Shown one piece after another: positions 27,992-41,420 of a DNA stretch of 53,668 nucleotides; position 1 is the stretch's first letter; each line of letters starts with the position of its first letter. The notes under the pieces were generated by a model. The model saw nothing but the letters and a program-made list of their open reading frames with translations. It ran no database searches and had not been told where the DNA came from. Location of the stretch: NCBI GenBank assembly GCA_947040945.1, contig CAMRCO010000002.1:1-53668 (forward strand). Direction: 5' to 3'. A program made the translations under genes and the position numbers. The DNA comes from an uncultured Spirochaetia bacterium (GTDB taxonomy: Bacteria; Spirochaetota; Brachyspiria; Brachyspirales; Brachyspiraceae).

Positions 27992-29755
27992 ATGACAAAA
28001 GGTTATGTGACGGCTATCATATCAAACTTGATGTCCATCGAGGTTGATGGACCTATAGCTCAAAATGAAATTTGTTATGTTAAAACTGGTGATACTATGC
28101 TTATGGCTGAAGTTATTAAAATAGCTGGTAATACTGCTAGTGCTCAGGTTTTTGAATCTACTCGTGGAGCTAAAATTGGCTCTGAAGTAGAGTTTACAGG
28201 ATCAATGCTTGAAATAGAGCTTGGGCCCGGACTACTTGGTAAAAACTTTGATGGTTTACAGAATAACTTAGACTATTTAGACGGTGTGTTTTTGGAGCGT
28301 GGTAAGTATAATGACTTATCAGAAGATACTAGCAAAAAGTATGACTTCAAACATATTGCTAAAGTAGGCGACACAGTTTATGCTGGAGACTGGCTTGGTG
28401 CGGTTAAAGAAGGTTGGATTGATCATAAAATTATGGTTCCTTTCAAGTTCGAAGGAAAGGGAGTTATTAAATCATTAAGTTCAGAGGGTTCTTATACTTT
28501 AACTGACACTGTTGCTGTTATCACAAATGAAAATGGCGAAGACGTTAATGTTACTATGGTGCAAAGATGGCCTGTAAAGCTTCCTGTAAGAGCTTATAAA
28601 GACAAGCCAAGACCATTTAAATTGCTTGAAACCGGTATACGTACAATTGATACGTTTAACCCAATAACAGAAGGTGGTACAGGATTTATCCCAGGCCCTT
28701 TTGGTGCTGGTAAAACTGTTATTCAGCATGCTTTAGCACAAAATGCTAATGCTGACTTAATTGTTCTTACAGCTTGTGGAGAACGTGCTAATGAGGTTGT
28801 TGAAATTTTTACAGAGTTCCCACACCTTACAGATTCTCGTACAGGTAGAAACTTGATGGAACGTACAACTATTATTTGTAATACATCTAATATGCCAGTT
28901 GCATCTCGTGAAGCATCTGTTTATGTTGGAATGACTATAGCTGAATATTATAGAGCTATGGGTCTTAAAGTTTTACTTTTAGCTGACTCAACATCACGTT
29001 GGGCACAGGCTTTACGTGAAATGTCAAACCGTCTAGAGGAATTACCGGGTGCGGATGCGTTCCCTATCGACTTGCCTGCTATTATTTCTAACTTCTATGC
29101 CCGTGCGGGTTTTGTATATTTAAATAATAATGAGACTGGTTCTATTACATTTATAGGAACAGTATCACCTGCTGGTGGAAACTTAAAAGAGCCTGTTACT
29201 GAAAGTACACGTAAAGCGGCTCGTTGTTTCTATGCTTTAGCTCAAAAAAGAGCTGACAGTAAGCGTTATCCTGCTATTGACCCAATTGATTCTTATTCAA
29301 AATATATTGAATATCCTGAGTTCATTGAGTTTGCTAATGCTAATATTGAAGAAGGTTGGGCTGATAAAGTTCGCCATGCAAAAGACCTTGCGCTACGTGG
29401 ACAAGAAGCTGCTGACCAAATTGGTATTTTGGGTGATGATGCTGTGCCTCTTGAATATCATCAGCGTTATTGGAAAGCAGAGCTTATAGACTTTGTTTTC
29501 TTACAACAGGATGCTTTTGATGCTGTAGATAAAAATTGTCCAATAGAGAGACAAAAAGAGCTTATGAATCAGGTTCTTGATATTACAGATTCTGATTATG
29601 AGTTTGAAGATTATAATGAAGTTGGTACTTATTTCAAGAGACTTATTAATGCGTTTAAACAAATGAATTATAGTAAATATGATTCAGATGAGTATAAAAA
29701 ATATGCAGCTGAAATGAAATCAATATTCACTGAAAGGAGTGTAGTACATGCCTAA
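27992..29755 (+). CDS. atpA: V-type ATP synthase subunit A
   Basis: Walker A PGPFGAGKTV; catalytic-subunit motifs. Confidence 0.97.
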   Translation: MTKGYVTAIISNLMSIEVDGPIAQNEICYVKTGDTMLMAEVIKIAGNTASAQVFESTRGAKIGSEVEFTGSMLEIELGPGLLGKNFDGLQNNLDYLDGVFLERGKYNDLSEDTSKKYDFKHIAKVGDTVYAGDWLGAVKEGWIDHKIMVPFKFEGKGVIKSLSSEGSYTLTDTVAVITNENGEDVNVTMVQRWPVKLPVRAYKDKPRPFKLLETGIRTIDTFNPITEGGTGFIPGPFGAGKTVIQHALAQNANADLIVLTACGERANEVVEIFTEFPHLTDSRTGRNLMERTTIICNTSNMPVASREASVYVGMTIAEYYRAMGLKVLLLADSTSRWAQALREMSNRLEELPGADAFPIDLPAIISNFYARAGFVYLNNNETGSITFIGTVSPAGGNLKEPVTESTRKAARCFYALAQKRADSKRYPAIDPIDSYSKYIEYPEFIEFANANIEEGWADKVRHAKDLALRGQEAADQIGILGDDAVPLEYHQRYWKAELIDFVFLQQDAFDAVDKNCPIERQKELMNQVLDITDSDYEFEDYNEVGTYFKRLINAFKQMNYSKYDSDEYKKYAAEMKSIFTERSVVHA

Positions 29756-31070
29756 AGCATTTCAAAAAGTTTATACAAAATTGGTTCAAATTACTAAAGC
29801 GACTGTTGCACTTCGTGCAGAAGATATAGGTTATGATGAGATGGCTACAGTGGATGGACGACCTGCTCAGGTTGTAAAAATGATTGGAGACATCGTTACT
29901 TTACAGGTTTTCCCGGGTACTGAAGGAATTCCTACTAATGCTGAAGTTGTATTTTTAGGACGCCCACCACGTCTTACTGTTAGCGATCTTTTAGCAGGTA
30001 GGTTTTTTAATGCTTATGGAAATCCTATTGATGGTGGAGCTCCAATTGAAGGAAAAGAAGTTGAAATTGGTGGACCTTCTGTTAATCCTGTTCGTCGTAA
30101 ACAGCCGTCTGAGCTTATTGCGACAGGTATTGCTGGGATTGACTTAAATAATACACTTGTTACAGGGCAGAAAATACCGTTTTTTGCTGACCCTGACCAG
30201 CCTTATAATGCTGTTCTAGCTCAAGTAGCTTTAAGAGCTGAGGCTGACAAAATTATACTTGGTGGTATGGGACTTTCTAATGATGACTATTTATCATTTA
30301 AGAATACGTTTACTGAAGCTGGAGCATTAGATAAGATTATTTGTTTTATTAACACTACAGATGATCCTCCAGTAGAGCGTCTTCTTATTCCTGATATGGC
30401 TTGTACTGCTGCAGAATATTTTGCTGTTGAGAAAAAACAAAAAGTTCTTGTACTTCTTACAGACATGACACTTTATGCTGACTCACTCGCTATTGTTTCG
30501 AACAAAATGGATCAGATTCCGTCAAAAGACTCAATGCCAGGTTCTCTTTATTCTGACTTAGCTAAAATATATGAAAAAGCAGCTCAGTTTCCTGACGGTG
30601 GTAGTATCACTATTATTGCTGTTACAACTCTTAACGAGGGAGACATTACGCATGCTATTCCTGACAACACAGGTTATATTACTGAAGGTCAGTTATTCTT
30701 ACGCCGTGATGCTGATATTGGTAAAACAATTATTGACCCGTTCAGAAGTTTATCACGACTTAAACAGCTTGTTATAGGTAAAAAAACTCGTGAAGATCAT
30801 CCTACTGTTATGAACACACTAGTACGTTTATACGCTGATGCGGCTAATGCTAAAATGAAGCGTGAGAATGGATTTGACCTTACTGAGTATGATGAGCGTT
30901 GTTTAAATTTTTCGAGCGAGTATTCTGAAAAGTTACTTGCTATAGATGTTAACATTGGTATTGAAGAGATGCTTGACACTGGATGGTACTTAATGGGTAA
31001 ATATTTCAGTAAATCAGAGGTTGGTATTAAAGACTCACTTACTGATAAATACTGGAAGGATGTTAAGTAG
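29748..31070 (+). CDS. atpB: V-type ATP synthase subunit B
   Basis: Regulatory subunit (KIPFFADPD..., PGSLYSDLAKIYEKA); 8-nt overlap with atpA. Confidence 0.97.
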   Translation: MPKAFQKVYTKLVQITKATVALRAEDIGYDEMATVDGRPAQVVKMIGDIVTLQVFPGTEGIPTNAEVVFLGRPPRLTVSDLLAGRFFNAYGNPIDGGAPIEGKEVEIGGPSVNPVRRKQPSELIATGIAGIDLNNTLVTGQKIPFFADPDQPYNAVLAQVALRAEADKIILGGMGLSNDDYLSFKNTFTEAGALDKIICFINTTDDPPVERLLIPDMACTAAEYFAVEKKQKVLVLLTDMTLYADSLAIVSNKMDQIPSKDSMPGSLYSDLAKIYEKAAQFPDGGSITIIAVTTLNEGDITHAIPDNTGYITEGQLFLRRDADIGKTIIDPFRSLSRLKQLVIGKKTREDHPTVMNTLVRLYADAANAKMKRENGFDLTEYDERCLNFSSEYSEKLLAIDVNIGIEEMLDTGWYLMGKYFSKSEVGIKDSLTDKYWKDVK

Positions 31071-31113
31071 ATTAGTGCTTGTTTTGAAAACTACAAATTA
31101 GGATAAAGTAATT

Positions 31114-31709
31114 ATGGCATTAAAGTTTCAATATAATAAAACTGCTCTTCAAAACCTAAGGCGTCAATTATCTATTCGTGAAAAGGCTTTGCCTACTCTT
31201 AAAAGTAAAGAGGCTGCTTTAAGACTTGAAGTTAGAAAAATTATGATCGAACTTTCAAGCATTAAAGAAGATTTAGAATCTTTACTTAAAAAAGCGGAAA
31301 GTTATAATTCTTTTTGGACTGAGTTTCCTTCTATTGTTAAGGTAAATAAAGTTAACTCTTATATTAAGAATATAGCAGGGGTTAAAGTTCCAATATTAGA
31401 AGATATAGATTATAAAATTGAGCCTGTGAGTTTATTCAATATGCCTTCTTGGATTAGAGTTGCTATTGATATGTTTAAGAGTATTATGACTTTGGAAATA
31501 AAGATGGAAGTTTTAGAGACACGTCTTCATGCTCTAGCTTATGCTAGAAAAAAGACTACTCAGAAAGTTAATCTTTATGAAAAAGTGCAAATACCTGAAT
31601 ATAGTACAGCGATTATTAAAATTAAAAGGTATATGGAAGACGAAGAGAACTTAAGTAAATCGTCACAGAAAATTGTAAAAGAACGAAATAGGAGAAAGGA
31701 GGCTGAATT

Positions 31710-31713
<4 letters not shown>
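31114..31713 (+). CDS. atpD: V-type ATP synthase subunit D
   Basis: QYNKTALQNLRRQL start; ATPase_gene1-like; operon context. Confidence 0.93.
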
Positions 31714-34086
<2,373 letters not shown>

Positions 34087-34106
34087 TAAAACAAAGTTAT
34101 AAAATT

Positions 34107-34145
34107 AAAGCCACAGTATAATAATAAAATATTTACTGTGGCTTT
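34107..34145. terminator. Bidirectional terminator between atpK and the convergent TPR gene
   Basis: AAAGCCACAGTA ... TACTGTGGCTTT; overlaps the last codons of the minus-strand gene. Confidence 0.75.
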
Positions 34146-35077
34146 GTTTTATTGTTTATTTTCATCAAGTATATTAATTCTTCTAATGTGTTTTTGTCTT
34201 TAGTGTAAATACTTATAGATTTTTTTAGTGCTTCTATTGATCTTTCATAGTCTCCAATAGTCAGATAAACTTTTGAAAGATAATTATAATAAAGATGGTT
34301 TTTAGTTTTTTTGTCTATAGCTTTGTTTATAAACTCAAGAGTTTTTTCTTTGTCACTTTCTAGAACATTTTTTTTGTACTCATTATAATAAATGTATGAA
34401 TTTATGTATAGAATATAGTGATGATTTTTTTTTAGATTAGTTTTCACTTCATTAATTAATGTTCCCGACATAGACTCTTCACCATTTAGAAGCAAAAAGT
34501 CAATATAATCAATATTAAAATAGATATTATCTTTATGAAAAGACGCAAAATATTCATACGTTTTTTCAATATTATCATTATTTTTAATTAGGTTTTCATA
34601 ATAGCCTATTAAAGTTATATATGTGTCATAGTCAATAAAAACTTCATCATCAGTTTTATATATATAATTTAGCAAACTATTTACTGAAGTATATACATTA
34701 TCTTCTTTATTAAATGTTTTATACTCTACCCATGATTTTATATTTTTTTTGTCATATATAAAATATGTTATACTAAAAGCATTTTTATATCTTTCTACTT
34801 TGTATGTAATAACTGAGTCTACTTTATAGTCATCTATCATATTTGGTGATAAATATTTTATTTCCTCATAATTAAGAGAATCATTTTTTTCAAATATAAT
34901 GTTTATAGGAGAATATAAAAATACATGCTTTAAGATTAAATCTTTTACAGCATAATTTATGTATTTAATTTTTTCATCATTTGTGTTGTCATTTGGCTCA
35001 ATGAGTAAAATAATTTCAGAGCTAAAAAGTTTAGCTGATATTAAACAATAAAATAAGATGAAATAGATTTTTTTCAT
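34133..35077 (-). CDS. Secreted TPR-like protein of unknown function
   Basis: Signal peptide (MKKIYFILFYCLISAKLFS); C-terminal TPR-like helices (YYNYLSKVYLTIGDYERSIEALKKSI). Confidence 0.8.
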   Translation of the reverse strand: MKKIYFILFYCLISAKLFSSEIILLIEPNDNTNDEKIKYINYAVKDLILKHVFLYSPINIIFEKNDSLNYEEIKYLSPNMIDDYKVDSVITYKVERYKNAFSITYFIYDKKNIKSWVEYKTFNKEDNVYTSVNSLLNYIYKTDDEVFIDYDTYITLIGYYENLIKNNDNIEKTYEYFASFHKDNIYFNIDYIDFLLLNGEESMSGTLINEVKTNLKKNHHYILYINSYIYYNEYKKNVLESDKEKTLEFINKAIDKKTKNHLYYNYLSKVYLTIGDYERSIEALKKSISIYTKDKNTLEELIYLMKINNKTKPQ

Positions 35078-35089
35078 AAATTATTATAA

Positions 35090-35626
35090 TTAATCTTTTA
35101 TAAACTCTGACTTAAAAAGCCCCATGTATATTCTGTCATAATATTTTCCATGTCTAAAAATCTCTTCTCTATGTATGCCTTCTTCTTTGAAGCCTATTTT
35201 TTTATAGAGATTTCCAGCTTTACTATTAAAACTAAAATAACTGAGCATTACTTTACGAGCATTAATTTCATCAAATATAAAATTGCAAAGTGTAATTAAT
35301 GAGTCTTTTCCGTATCCTTTACCTTGATGTTCATTTGCTATAAAAATTCCTATTTCGGCTATACGTTCTCTGTTTAGGTATTTATTAATTCCACACCCGC
35401 CTATATACTCGCCTGACTCTAAACTTTCGATGGCAAAATTATATGTGTGTCCTTCAGGCATTTTCATAGACATATCAATAAAAGATTTTTCAGAAGCATA
35501 AGAGTATGGGAATATGGCGGTGGGGGATAAATTACTTCTTATTCCTTCTTCTTCAATAAGTTTCAATACTGTTTCAGTATCGCTTTCTTTGTATGATCTA
35601 AGTTTTATAAGTTTTCCTTTAAACAT
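35090..35626 (-). CDS. GNAT acetyltransferase (RimJ/RimL-like)
   Basis: IGIFIANEHQGKGYGKDSLITLCNFIFDEINARKVML...YKKIGFKEEG. Confidence 0.92.
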   Translation of the reverse strand: MFKGKLIKLRSYKESDTETVLKLIEEEGIRSNLSPTAIFPYSYASEKSFIDMSMKMPEGHTYNFAIESLESGEYIGGCGINKYLNRERIAEIGIFIANEHQGKGYGKDSLITLCNFIFDEINARKVMLSYFSFNSKAGNLYKKIGFKEEGIHREEIFRHGKYYDRIYMGLFKSEFIKD

Positions 35627-35697
35627 AAAAGACCTCCAATTAAATTAATATTTAATTCTATCATAAGAATGCAAAAAAAAATAGTATTATGATAACC

Positions 35698-36348
35698 TTA
35701 TATGTGTCCGAGTATAGGAAGCCCTGTTATTAAATAGAAAGCTATATTATTTATGAAGCTGATAATTGTTCCTATAATAATGCCTACTATTACGTCAAAA
35801 GGATAATGTAGTCCTACAAATATTCTGCTGTATCCTATTAAAATTGCTATTATATAAAAAATTATAGCAGTGTTTATGCTGTATGTTCCCATCGACATAG
35901 ACATAGCAAATGAAACCATAGTATGTCCTGATGGAAATGAGTGAATATCTGGCGGTAACATAAATGGTTTTTTGAAGTGCTTTTTATATGGTCTAAGCCT
36001 TCTCACAAATTTTTTGATATATAAAAAAGTTATAATTGAAAGAAAAACGCTTATTATAGCACGTGTAAAATATAGTGAGGCATTTGGTATTCCTGAAATA
36101 AAAAAATATAATGACAAAATTGCCCAAACATAGCCATCACCAAGCCTACTCATCCCCCTCATAAACTTTTTTATAATATTTTTTCTTTCAGTTTTAAATA
36201 TTTTAAGAAATAATTTATTGTCCAAAAAAGACACAGCTTGAATTATAGGAAGACTATTAATATAAGCCATTCTCTCTTTTTGTTTTTTATTTTTAATGTA
36301 TATTTTATGTCTTTTACGTCTGTATTTTGCTTTCTTTTCTTCATTCAT
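35698..36348 (-). CDS. PAP2-family membrane phosphatase
   Basis: KKFVRRLRPY, SFPSGHTM, SRIFVGLHYPFDVIVG. Confidence 0.93.
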   Translation of the reverse strand: MNEEKKAKYRRKRHKIYIKNKKQKERMAYINSLPIIQAVSFLDNKLFLKIFKTERKNIIKKFMRGMSRLGDGYVWAILSLYFFISGIPNASLYFTRAIISVFLSIITFLYIKKFVRRLRPYKKHFKKPFMLPPDIHSFPSGHTMVSFAMSMSMGTYSINTAIIFYIIAILIGYSRIFVGLHYPFDVIVGIIIGTIISFINNIAFYLITGLPILGHI

Positions 36349-36541
36349 TTATATTATTCTTAAATTAAAATTATCTACTCTATTAACTATAATATTTTTT
36401 TCTGTTATGTCAACTGCAAAAGTTATTAATTGAAAATTTGGTGTCGGAATATCTTTCTATAACATTATAAATTTATTTGCAAATAGTGTATATTATAGTA
36501 TAATTAATATGTGAGTTTATTAATTTAAGGAGGAATTGATA

Positions 36542-37042
36542 ATGAAAAAAGCGGTAACTTTATTTTATTTCTTATCTATGTTTTTACTGATTTCTTGCTT
36601 TACTGGTACTGAGCCAGAAGATGAAAATGAAAATGAAATATTGACATTAGCAGACAGAGCAGGTGTTTATACTGGGCTACTAATAAATAAAACGACGGGG
36701 GAGCCTACAACTACAAACGCTATGCTTGTACTACATGCTGATGGCACAGGCGCATACGCTACTACTTCTCTTACTCAATTAATTGTTGGTAGTCATGAAA
36801 GCACAGGGATTCTTTTTCATGCCCTTAGAATTCCAACAACAGGGAAACCTACTTTTGCTGGCACAATAACCTTTGACCTTAATGACCCAAATAAAGTCAT
36901 ATATGATACTGATCCTACTGATCCCCTCGTTACACCTGAAGCTGATACTGAAGATAAAAAGGCTGGTGAAGGTGGTGGTGGTGAAGGTGATACTAAACCT
37001 AAACCTTTTGACCCTACTGCTGTTACATTAACAAAAAAATAA
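36542..37042 (+). CDS. Putative lipoprotein of unknown function
   Basis: Signal peptide with lipobox LLISC; GGAGG RBS; acidic/Gly-rich C-terminus. Confidence 0.75.
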   Translation: MKKAVTLFYFLSMFLLISCFTGTEPEDENENEILTLADRAGVYTGLLINKTTGEPTTTNAMLVLHADGTGAYATTSLTQLIVGSHESTGILFHALRIPTTGKPTFAGTITFDLNDPNKVIYDTDPTDPLVTPEADTEDKKAGEGGGGEGDTKPKPFDPTAVTLTKK

Positions 37043-37081
37043 ATATAACAATAGTGTGTAATTAAATATTAGGAATAGTTT

Positions 37082-38065
37082 ATGAAATTGAGTATTGTTG
37101 GCACAAGTGAGATTACAGAAAAAATACTCGATGCTGTAAAACTTTGCCCCAATATTGAGCTTGATGCTGTTTGCTCAAGGCAAGAATCTAGGGGCAAGTT
37201 GTTTATTAATAAGTATGGCTTTAGAAGACATATTTCTACAGTCGAAGAACTCGCTAGAACTGGCACTGATGCTGTTTATATTGCCTCTCCAAATAATTGT
37301 CATTATAGTCAGGCAAAAATATTAATTGAAAGTGGACATCATATTCTGCTTGAAAAACCTTTCACTAGTAATAGCCAAGAAATGAATGAGCTTATAAATT
37401 TAGCAAAATCAAAAAATGTAGTCCTTATGGAGGCTGTGGTTACTCCAACTTTACCTAATTTTATAAAGCTAAAAAAAATGCTAGAAAATGAAAATGAAAT
37501 TACTCATGTTAGTTTGGCATTTGCTAAGGTTACCTCAAAACTTGATAATTTTTTAAGAGGAGAAACTGTAAGCTCTCTTTCTCTTGAGCGTTCAGGTGGC
37601 TCTTTAATGGACTTAGGTCTTTATGGAGTGTGGTTTACAGTTGCATTATGGGGGAAACCTAATAAAATAAATCATCATTCAGTTGTTAAACTTCCATCAA
37701 ATGTGGACGGGAAAGGAACTTTAGTTTTGTCTTATGACAATTTTGATGTAGAAATTAAGCATTCTAAAATATCAAATGATGGGACAGATGCTCATATACA
37801 CACTAAAACAAAAGAAATAATAGCTCACTTTTTTCCTGCTACGTCTAAAATTATTACAATTGATAACTCTAATGCTCACATTATGAAAGACGAAAGTGTG
37901 CTTGATGAATATGTAGTTTATTATCACGAGATACTTGAGTTTGTTACTTGTGTTCGGGAGGGGCGTGAGTCTAGCATAACCTCCCTCGATAACACCCAAA
38001 TAGTAATGGGCATTATCGATGAGGCAAGGCGTCAAGCCAATATTGTTTTTTCTAGCGACATTTAG
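37082..38065 (+). CDS. Gfo/Idh/MocA-family oxidoreductase
   Basis: IVGTSEITEKILDA, DAVYIASPNNCHYSQAKILIESGHHILLEKPFT. Confidence 0.93.
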   Translation: MKLSIVGTSEITEKILDAVKLCPNIELDAVCSRQESRGKLFINKYGFRRHISTVEELARTGTDAVYIASPNNCHYSQAKILIESGHHILLEKPFTSNSQEMNELINLAKSKNVVLMEAVVTPTLPNFIKLKKMLENENEITHVSLAFAKVTSKLDNFLRGETVSSLSLERSGGSLMDLGLYGVWFTVALWGKPNKINHHSVVKLPSNVDGKGTLVLSYDNFDVEIKHSKISNDGTDAHIHTKTKEIIAHFFPATSKIITIDNSNAHIMKDESVLDEYVVYYHEILEFVTCVREGRESSITSLDNTQIVMGIIDEARRQANIVFSSDI

Positions 38066-38403
38066 CTTAAACTTTTATATAAAATAAATTCTTTATTATC
38101 AGTAGAACTTGATGCCTTTATTACTTCTTCAAAGTCAATCTTTACAAACTTTGCTAATTGTTCAAATAAGAATATTTCAGTTAAAGGGTTTTCTGATGGG
38201 AAAATAAGACAACTATTCTCAAACTGTAACAGTAATGATGTGTCATCTATAAATGGACCTTTATCTGTTGTAACAATAGATACTTTTTTAAGTTCGTCAA
38301 TATTATATTTTTTTAATTCATTTTGAACTTTAACTTCAATAAAATTATTATTTATTGCTATACTATCTTCTTGATTCAAAACATAAATATTTTCTTTTTC
38401 CAT
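38062..38403 (-). CDS. Hypothetical protein (113 aa)
   Basis: Intact ORF converging on (4-nt overlap) the preceding gene; no family recognised. Confidence 0.65.
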   Translation of the reverse strand: MEKENIYVLNQEDSIAINNNFIEVKVQNELKKYNIDELKKVSIVTTDKGPFIDDTSLLLQFENSCLIFPSENPLTEIFLFEQLAKFVKIDFEEVIKASSSTDNKEFILYKSLS

Positions 38404-38439
38404 AAGTAAAATTATTCCTTAAGTAGCATAAATTAAATA

Positions 38440-39780
38440 TTATTTAGTTTCCCAATTCCATGGGTGTTTTTTAATATAAGAATCAGCAAACGGAATAAAT
38501 ATAGAAGCAATTGCAACTATAAATAATAATCCTTGATACCACAGATAAGGGAATATCATTGTAAAGTCGACAGCACCTTCTGTGAATTTTAGTAAAATAA
38601 GCATTTGTGCACCATAAGGTATAAGTCCCTGCCACACACAAGAAAATATATCGAGGATAGTAGAAGTACGGCGAGGATCAACTTTATATTCTTTGCTGAT
38701 TTCTTTAGCAATAGAGCCGTTTAATATGATAGCAACTGTATTGTTAGCAACAGCAATGTCTGCTATGCTAACTAAAGCACCCATTCCTAGCTGAGCTGTT
38801 TTTGGCCCTTTAATAAGTTTTTTAACATTATCAAGTATCCAGTGAATACCACCAGCATTTATTGCAAGAGCGGCAAGCCCACCAGTAAGAAGAGATAAAA
38901 TAAATATCTCATTCATTCCTGTAAATCCTTTATATATGTTTTGGCTAAATCCTAAAAGAGAAAAATCTCCATAAATTAGTCCTACTATACCAGATGCGAT
39001 TATTCCACTAGTTAGCACTAAAAATACATTAAGTCCTGCTAATGACAATCCTAAAACAAGTATATATGGTAACACTTTTATAATATTGTAAGAGCTTAAT
39101 TCTACAGTAGATGCGCTTTCTGGTGCTCCAAAAATAAGTATAAGAATAATTGTAACAATAGCTGCAGGAAGAGCAATAGCAATGTTTACACGAAACTTAT
39201 CTCTCATTTCAACCCCTTGAGTTCGAGTAGCCGCAATTGTTGTGTCAGAAATAACAGATAAATTGTCTCCAAATATAGCACCCCCTATAAGTGCTCCTAA
39301 AACAAGAGGAAGATGTACTCCACTTTTTTCAGCAAGTCCAATAGCAATAGGCCCCACTGAAACAATAGCTCCAACAGATGTTCCTGTAGCTGTCGAAATA
39401 AATCCAGCAATAATAAAAATACCTACCCCAATAAATTGTGGAGGAATGAAAGTAAGCCCTAAGTTTACAGTAGCTTCAACTCCACCCATAGCACTTGCTA
39501 CAGTGGCAAAAGCTCCTGCGAGTAGGTAAATAATACACATAGTAATAATATTTTCGTCTCCACATCCTTTTAGGAAAATATGCATTTTATCTTTTAGTGA
39601 ACCACTAAAGATAATAAAAGCAACTAAAATACCTGCGAAAGAAGCTACAGGGGAAGGCAATTGATAGAACGCCATTTCAGTTCCATTAAGATGGAGACCA
39701 ATACCTGTACCTAAATAAATACCTAAAAACACAATGAAGGGGATAATACCCTTGAAACTAGCTTTTACATTGTTATCCAT
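38440..39780 (-). CDS. NhaC-family Na+/H+ antiporter-like transporter
   Basis: Multi-TM protein; GDNLSVISDTTIAATRTQGVEMRDKFRVN is typical of NhaC-type carriers. Confidence 0.88.
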   Translation of the reverse strand: MDNNVKASFKGIIPFIVFLGIYLGTGIGLHLNGTEMAFYQLPSPVASFAGILVAFIIFSGSLKDKMHIFLKGCGDENIITMCIIYLLAGAFATVASAMGGVEATVNLGLTFIPPQFIGVGIFIIAGFISTATGTSVGAIVSVGPIAIGLAEKSGVHLPLVLGALIGGAIFGDNLSVISDTTIAATRTQGVEMRDKFRVNIAIALPAAIVTIILILIFGAPESASTVELSSYNIIKVLPYILVLGLSLAGLNVFLVLTSGIIASGIVGLIYGDFSLLGFSQNIYKGFTGMNEIFILSLLTGGLAALAINAGGIHWILDNVKKLIKGPKTAQLGMGALVSIADIAVANNTVAIILNGSIAKEISKEYKVDPRRTSTILDIFSCVWQGLIPYGAQMLILLKFTEGAVDFTMIFPYLWYQGLLFIVAIASIFIPFADSYIKKHPWNWETK

Positions 39781-39886
39781 AAATAATATTCTCCTTAATA
39801 GTAATATACATTAGAATTATATATTGTTTTTTGCTAAAATAAAAGTATAATCTGAACTTGGTATAAAAAAATATGGAGGCACAGTT

Positions 39887-40900
39887 ATGAGTATTTTATT
39901 TTCTCCGATTACAATAAATGATACAACATTAAAAAATCGTATTGTTATGGCACCTATGTGTATGCTAAAATCAGACGATGAAGGATTTGTAAAAGATTTT
40001 CATCTTGTACATTATGGGGCAAGAGCAATAGGAGGAGTTGGTCTTATTATTTTAGAGGCGACAAGTGTTTCAAAAGAAGGACGTATCAGCGATTTAGATT
40101 TGGGTATATGGAGTGATGAGCATATAGCGGGGCTTAAAATATTATGTGGAGTGATTCAAGGACAAGGGGCTAAAGCTGGAATACAAATAGCTCATGCGGG
40201 TCGAAAAAGCATGGTAAAAGGCATTCCTCTTAGTTGTAGTAATGTTATTGATGACAGTCGTTATGCTACTCCAAAAGAGATGACTCAAAGTGATATTGAT
40301 ATGGTTAAAGAGGAGTTTTTAAATGGAGTAAGAAGAGCCGCTTCTGCAGGTTTTGACGTAATAGAAATACATGGGGCTCATGGATATTTAATTAATCAAT
40401 TTTTATCTCCTATTACTAATAAGAGGACTGACCAATATGGAGGAAGTCTTGAAAATAGAGCAAGGTTCTTAAAAGAAATACTTGAAAGCATTAGAAGTAT
40501 TTATAAAGGTACACTTTGTCTTCGCATTTCTGCTACCGACTATAAAGAAGAAGGTCTTAAAGTTCTTGATTATATTGAGTTGTTTAAGTCTGTTCAAAAT
40601 ATTGATATTATTTCAGTGAGCTCAGGTGGAGTTATAGACGATCTTGATCTTGATGTTTTTGAAGGCTATCAAGTTCCTCTCGCAAGTACAATTAAAAATG
40701 CTACAAGCATACCCGTTGGAGCGGTTGGTATGATTAATACACCAGAGTTTGCTGAAAGTATTCTTAAAGAAAATAAAGCTGATTTAATTTTGCTTGGTAG
40801 AGAATTAATTAGAAGCCCTAATTGGTCGATTAAAGCAAGTTATGAACTTGGGATTGAGTCTTCTATTAACTTTGCCTACAAAAGAGCTTATTTAAAATAG
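39887..40900 (+). CDS. NADH:flavin oxidoreductase / Old Yellow Enzyme (YqjM-like)
   Basis: LKNRIVMAPMCM, QIAHAGRKS, FDVIEIHGAHGYLINQFLSPITNKRTDQYGGSLENRARF. Confidence 0.95.
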   Translation: MSILFSPITINDTTLKNRIVMAPMCMLKSDDEGFVKDFHLVHYGARAIGGVGLIILEATSVSKEGRISDLDLGIWSDEHIAGLKILCGVIQGQGAKAGIQIAHAGRKSMVKGIPLSCSNVIDDSRYATPKEMTQSDIDMVKEEFLNGVRRAASAGFDVIEIHGAHGYLINQFLSPITNKRTDQYGGSLENRARFLKEILESIRSIYKGTLCLRISATDYKEEGLKVLDYIELFKSVQNIDIISVSSGGVIDDLDLDVFEGYQVPLASTIKNATSIPVGAVGMINTPEFAESILKENKADLILLGRELIRSPNWSIKASYELGIESSINFAYKRAYLK

Positions 40901-40955
40901 TTGCTTATTATTTGTTTTTATTCTATAGCATTGAAATTAAATTTAGGAGTGTTTT

Positions 40956-41357
40956 ATGAGATTGCTATTTTTGTTTACATTTATGTTTTTTAGTACAGTA
41001 GCTTTTGGGCAAACAGCAGACACAATGTTTTTTGACCAAGTAAAAGGAAAAACAATTGTTGGTAAATCTGTAGAAGGAATTGATACAACATATGTTTTTT
41101 CTGCTGATGGTAAATCTGTTATGCTTCAAAAGAATACAGGATACAACCACACTTTTGTAGAAATGGTTGGAGATGTTGCTGTATATAAGGGAACACGTGG
41201 TGGAAAAATGCATTATGATGCTTTTAAGGTAAGTGGTGCAAATGTTATGCTAACTACTAGTGAGCAAATTGGTGGAGTAAAATTGAAAGATAATACACCA
41301 GCAGGAATTGCTAAGGCATTAAACAAAAAGTCTTTAACATTTACTTATAAAAAATAA
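40956..41357 (+). CDS. Small secreted hypothetical protein
   Basis: Signal peptide (MRLLFLFTFMFFSTVAFGQ) and AGGAG RBS. Confidence 0.7.
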   Translation: MRLLFLFTFMFFSTVAFGQTADTMFFDQVKGKTIVGKSVEGIDTTYVFSADGKSVMLQKNTGYNHTFVEMVGDVAVYKGTRGGKMHYDAFKVSGANVMLTTSEQIGGVKLKDNTPAGIAKALNKKSLTFTYKK

Positions 41358-41384
41358 AGTTTATTAGTTAAAACTAATAAATGA

Positions 41385-41420
41385 AAAGCAAGGGATATTT
41401 CTCTTGCTTTTTGTTTTTTA
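41385..41420 (+). terminator. Rho-independent terminator
   Basis: AAAAGCAAGGGA TATT TCTCTTGCTTTTTGTTTTTT. Confidence 0.85.
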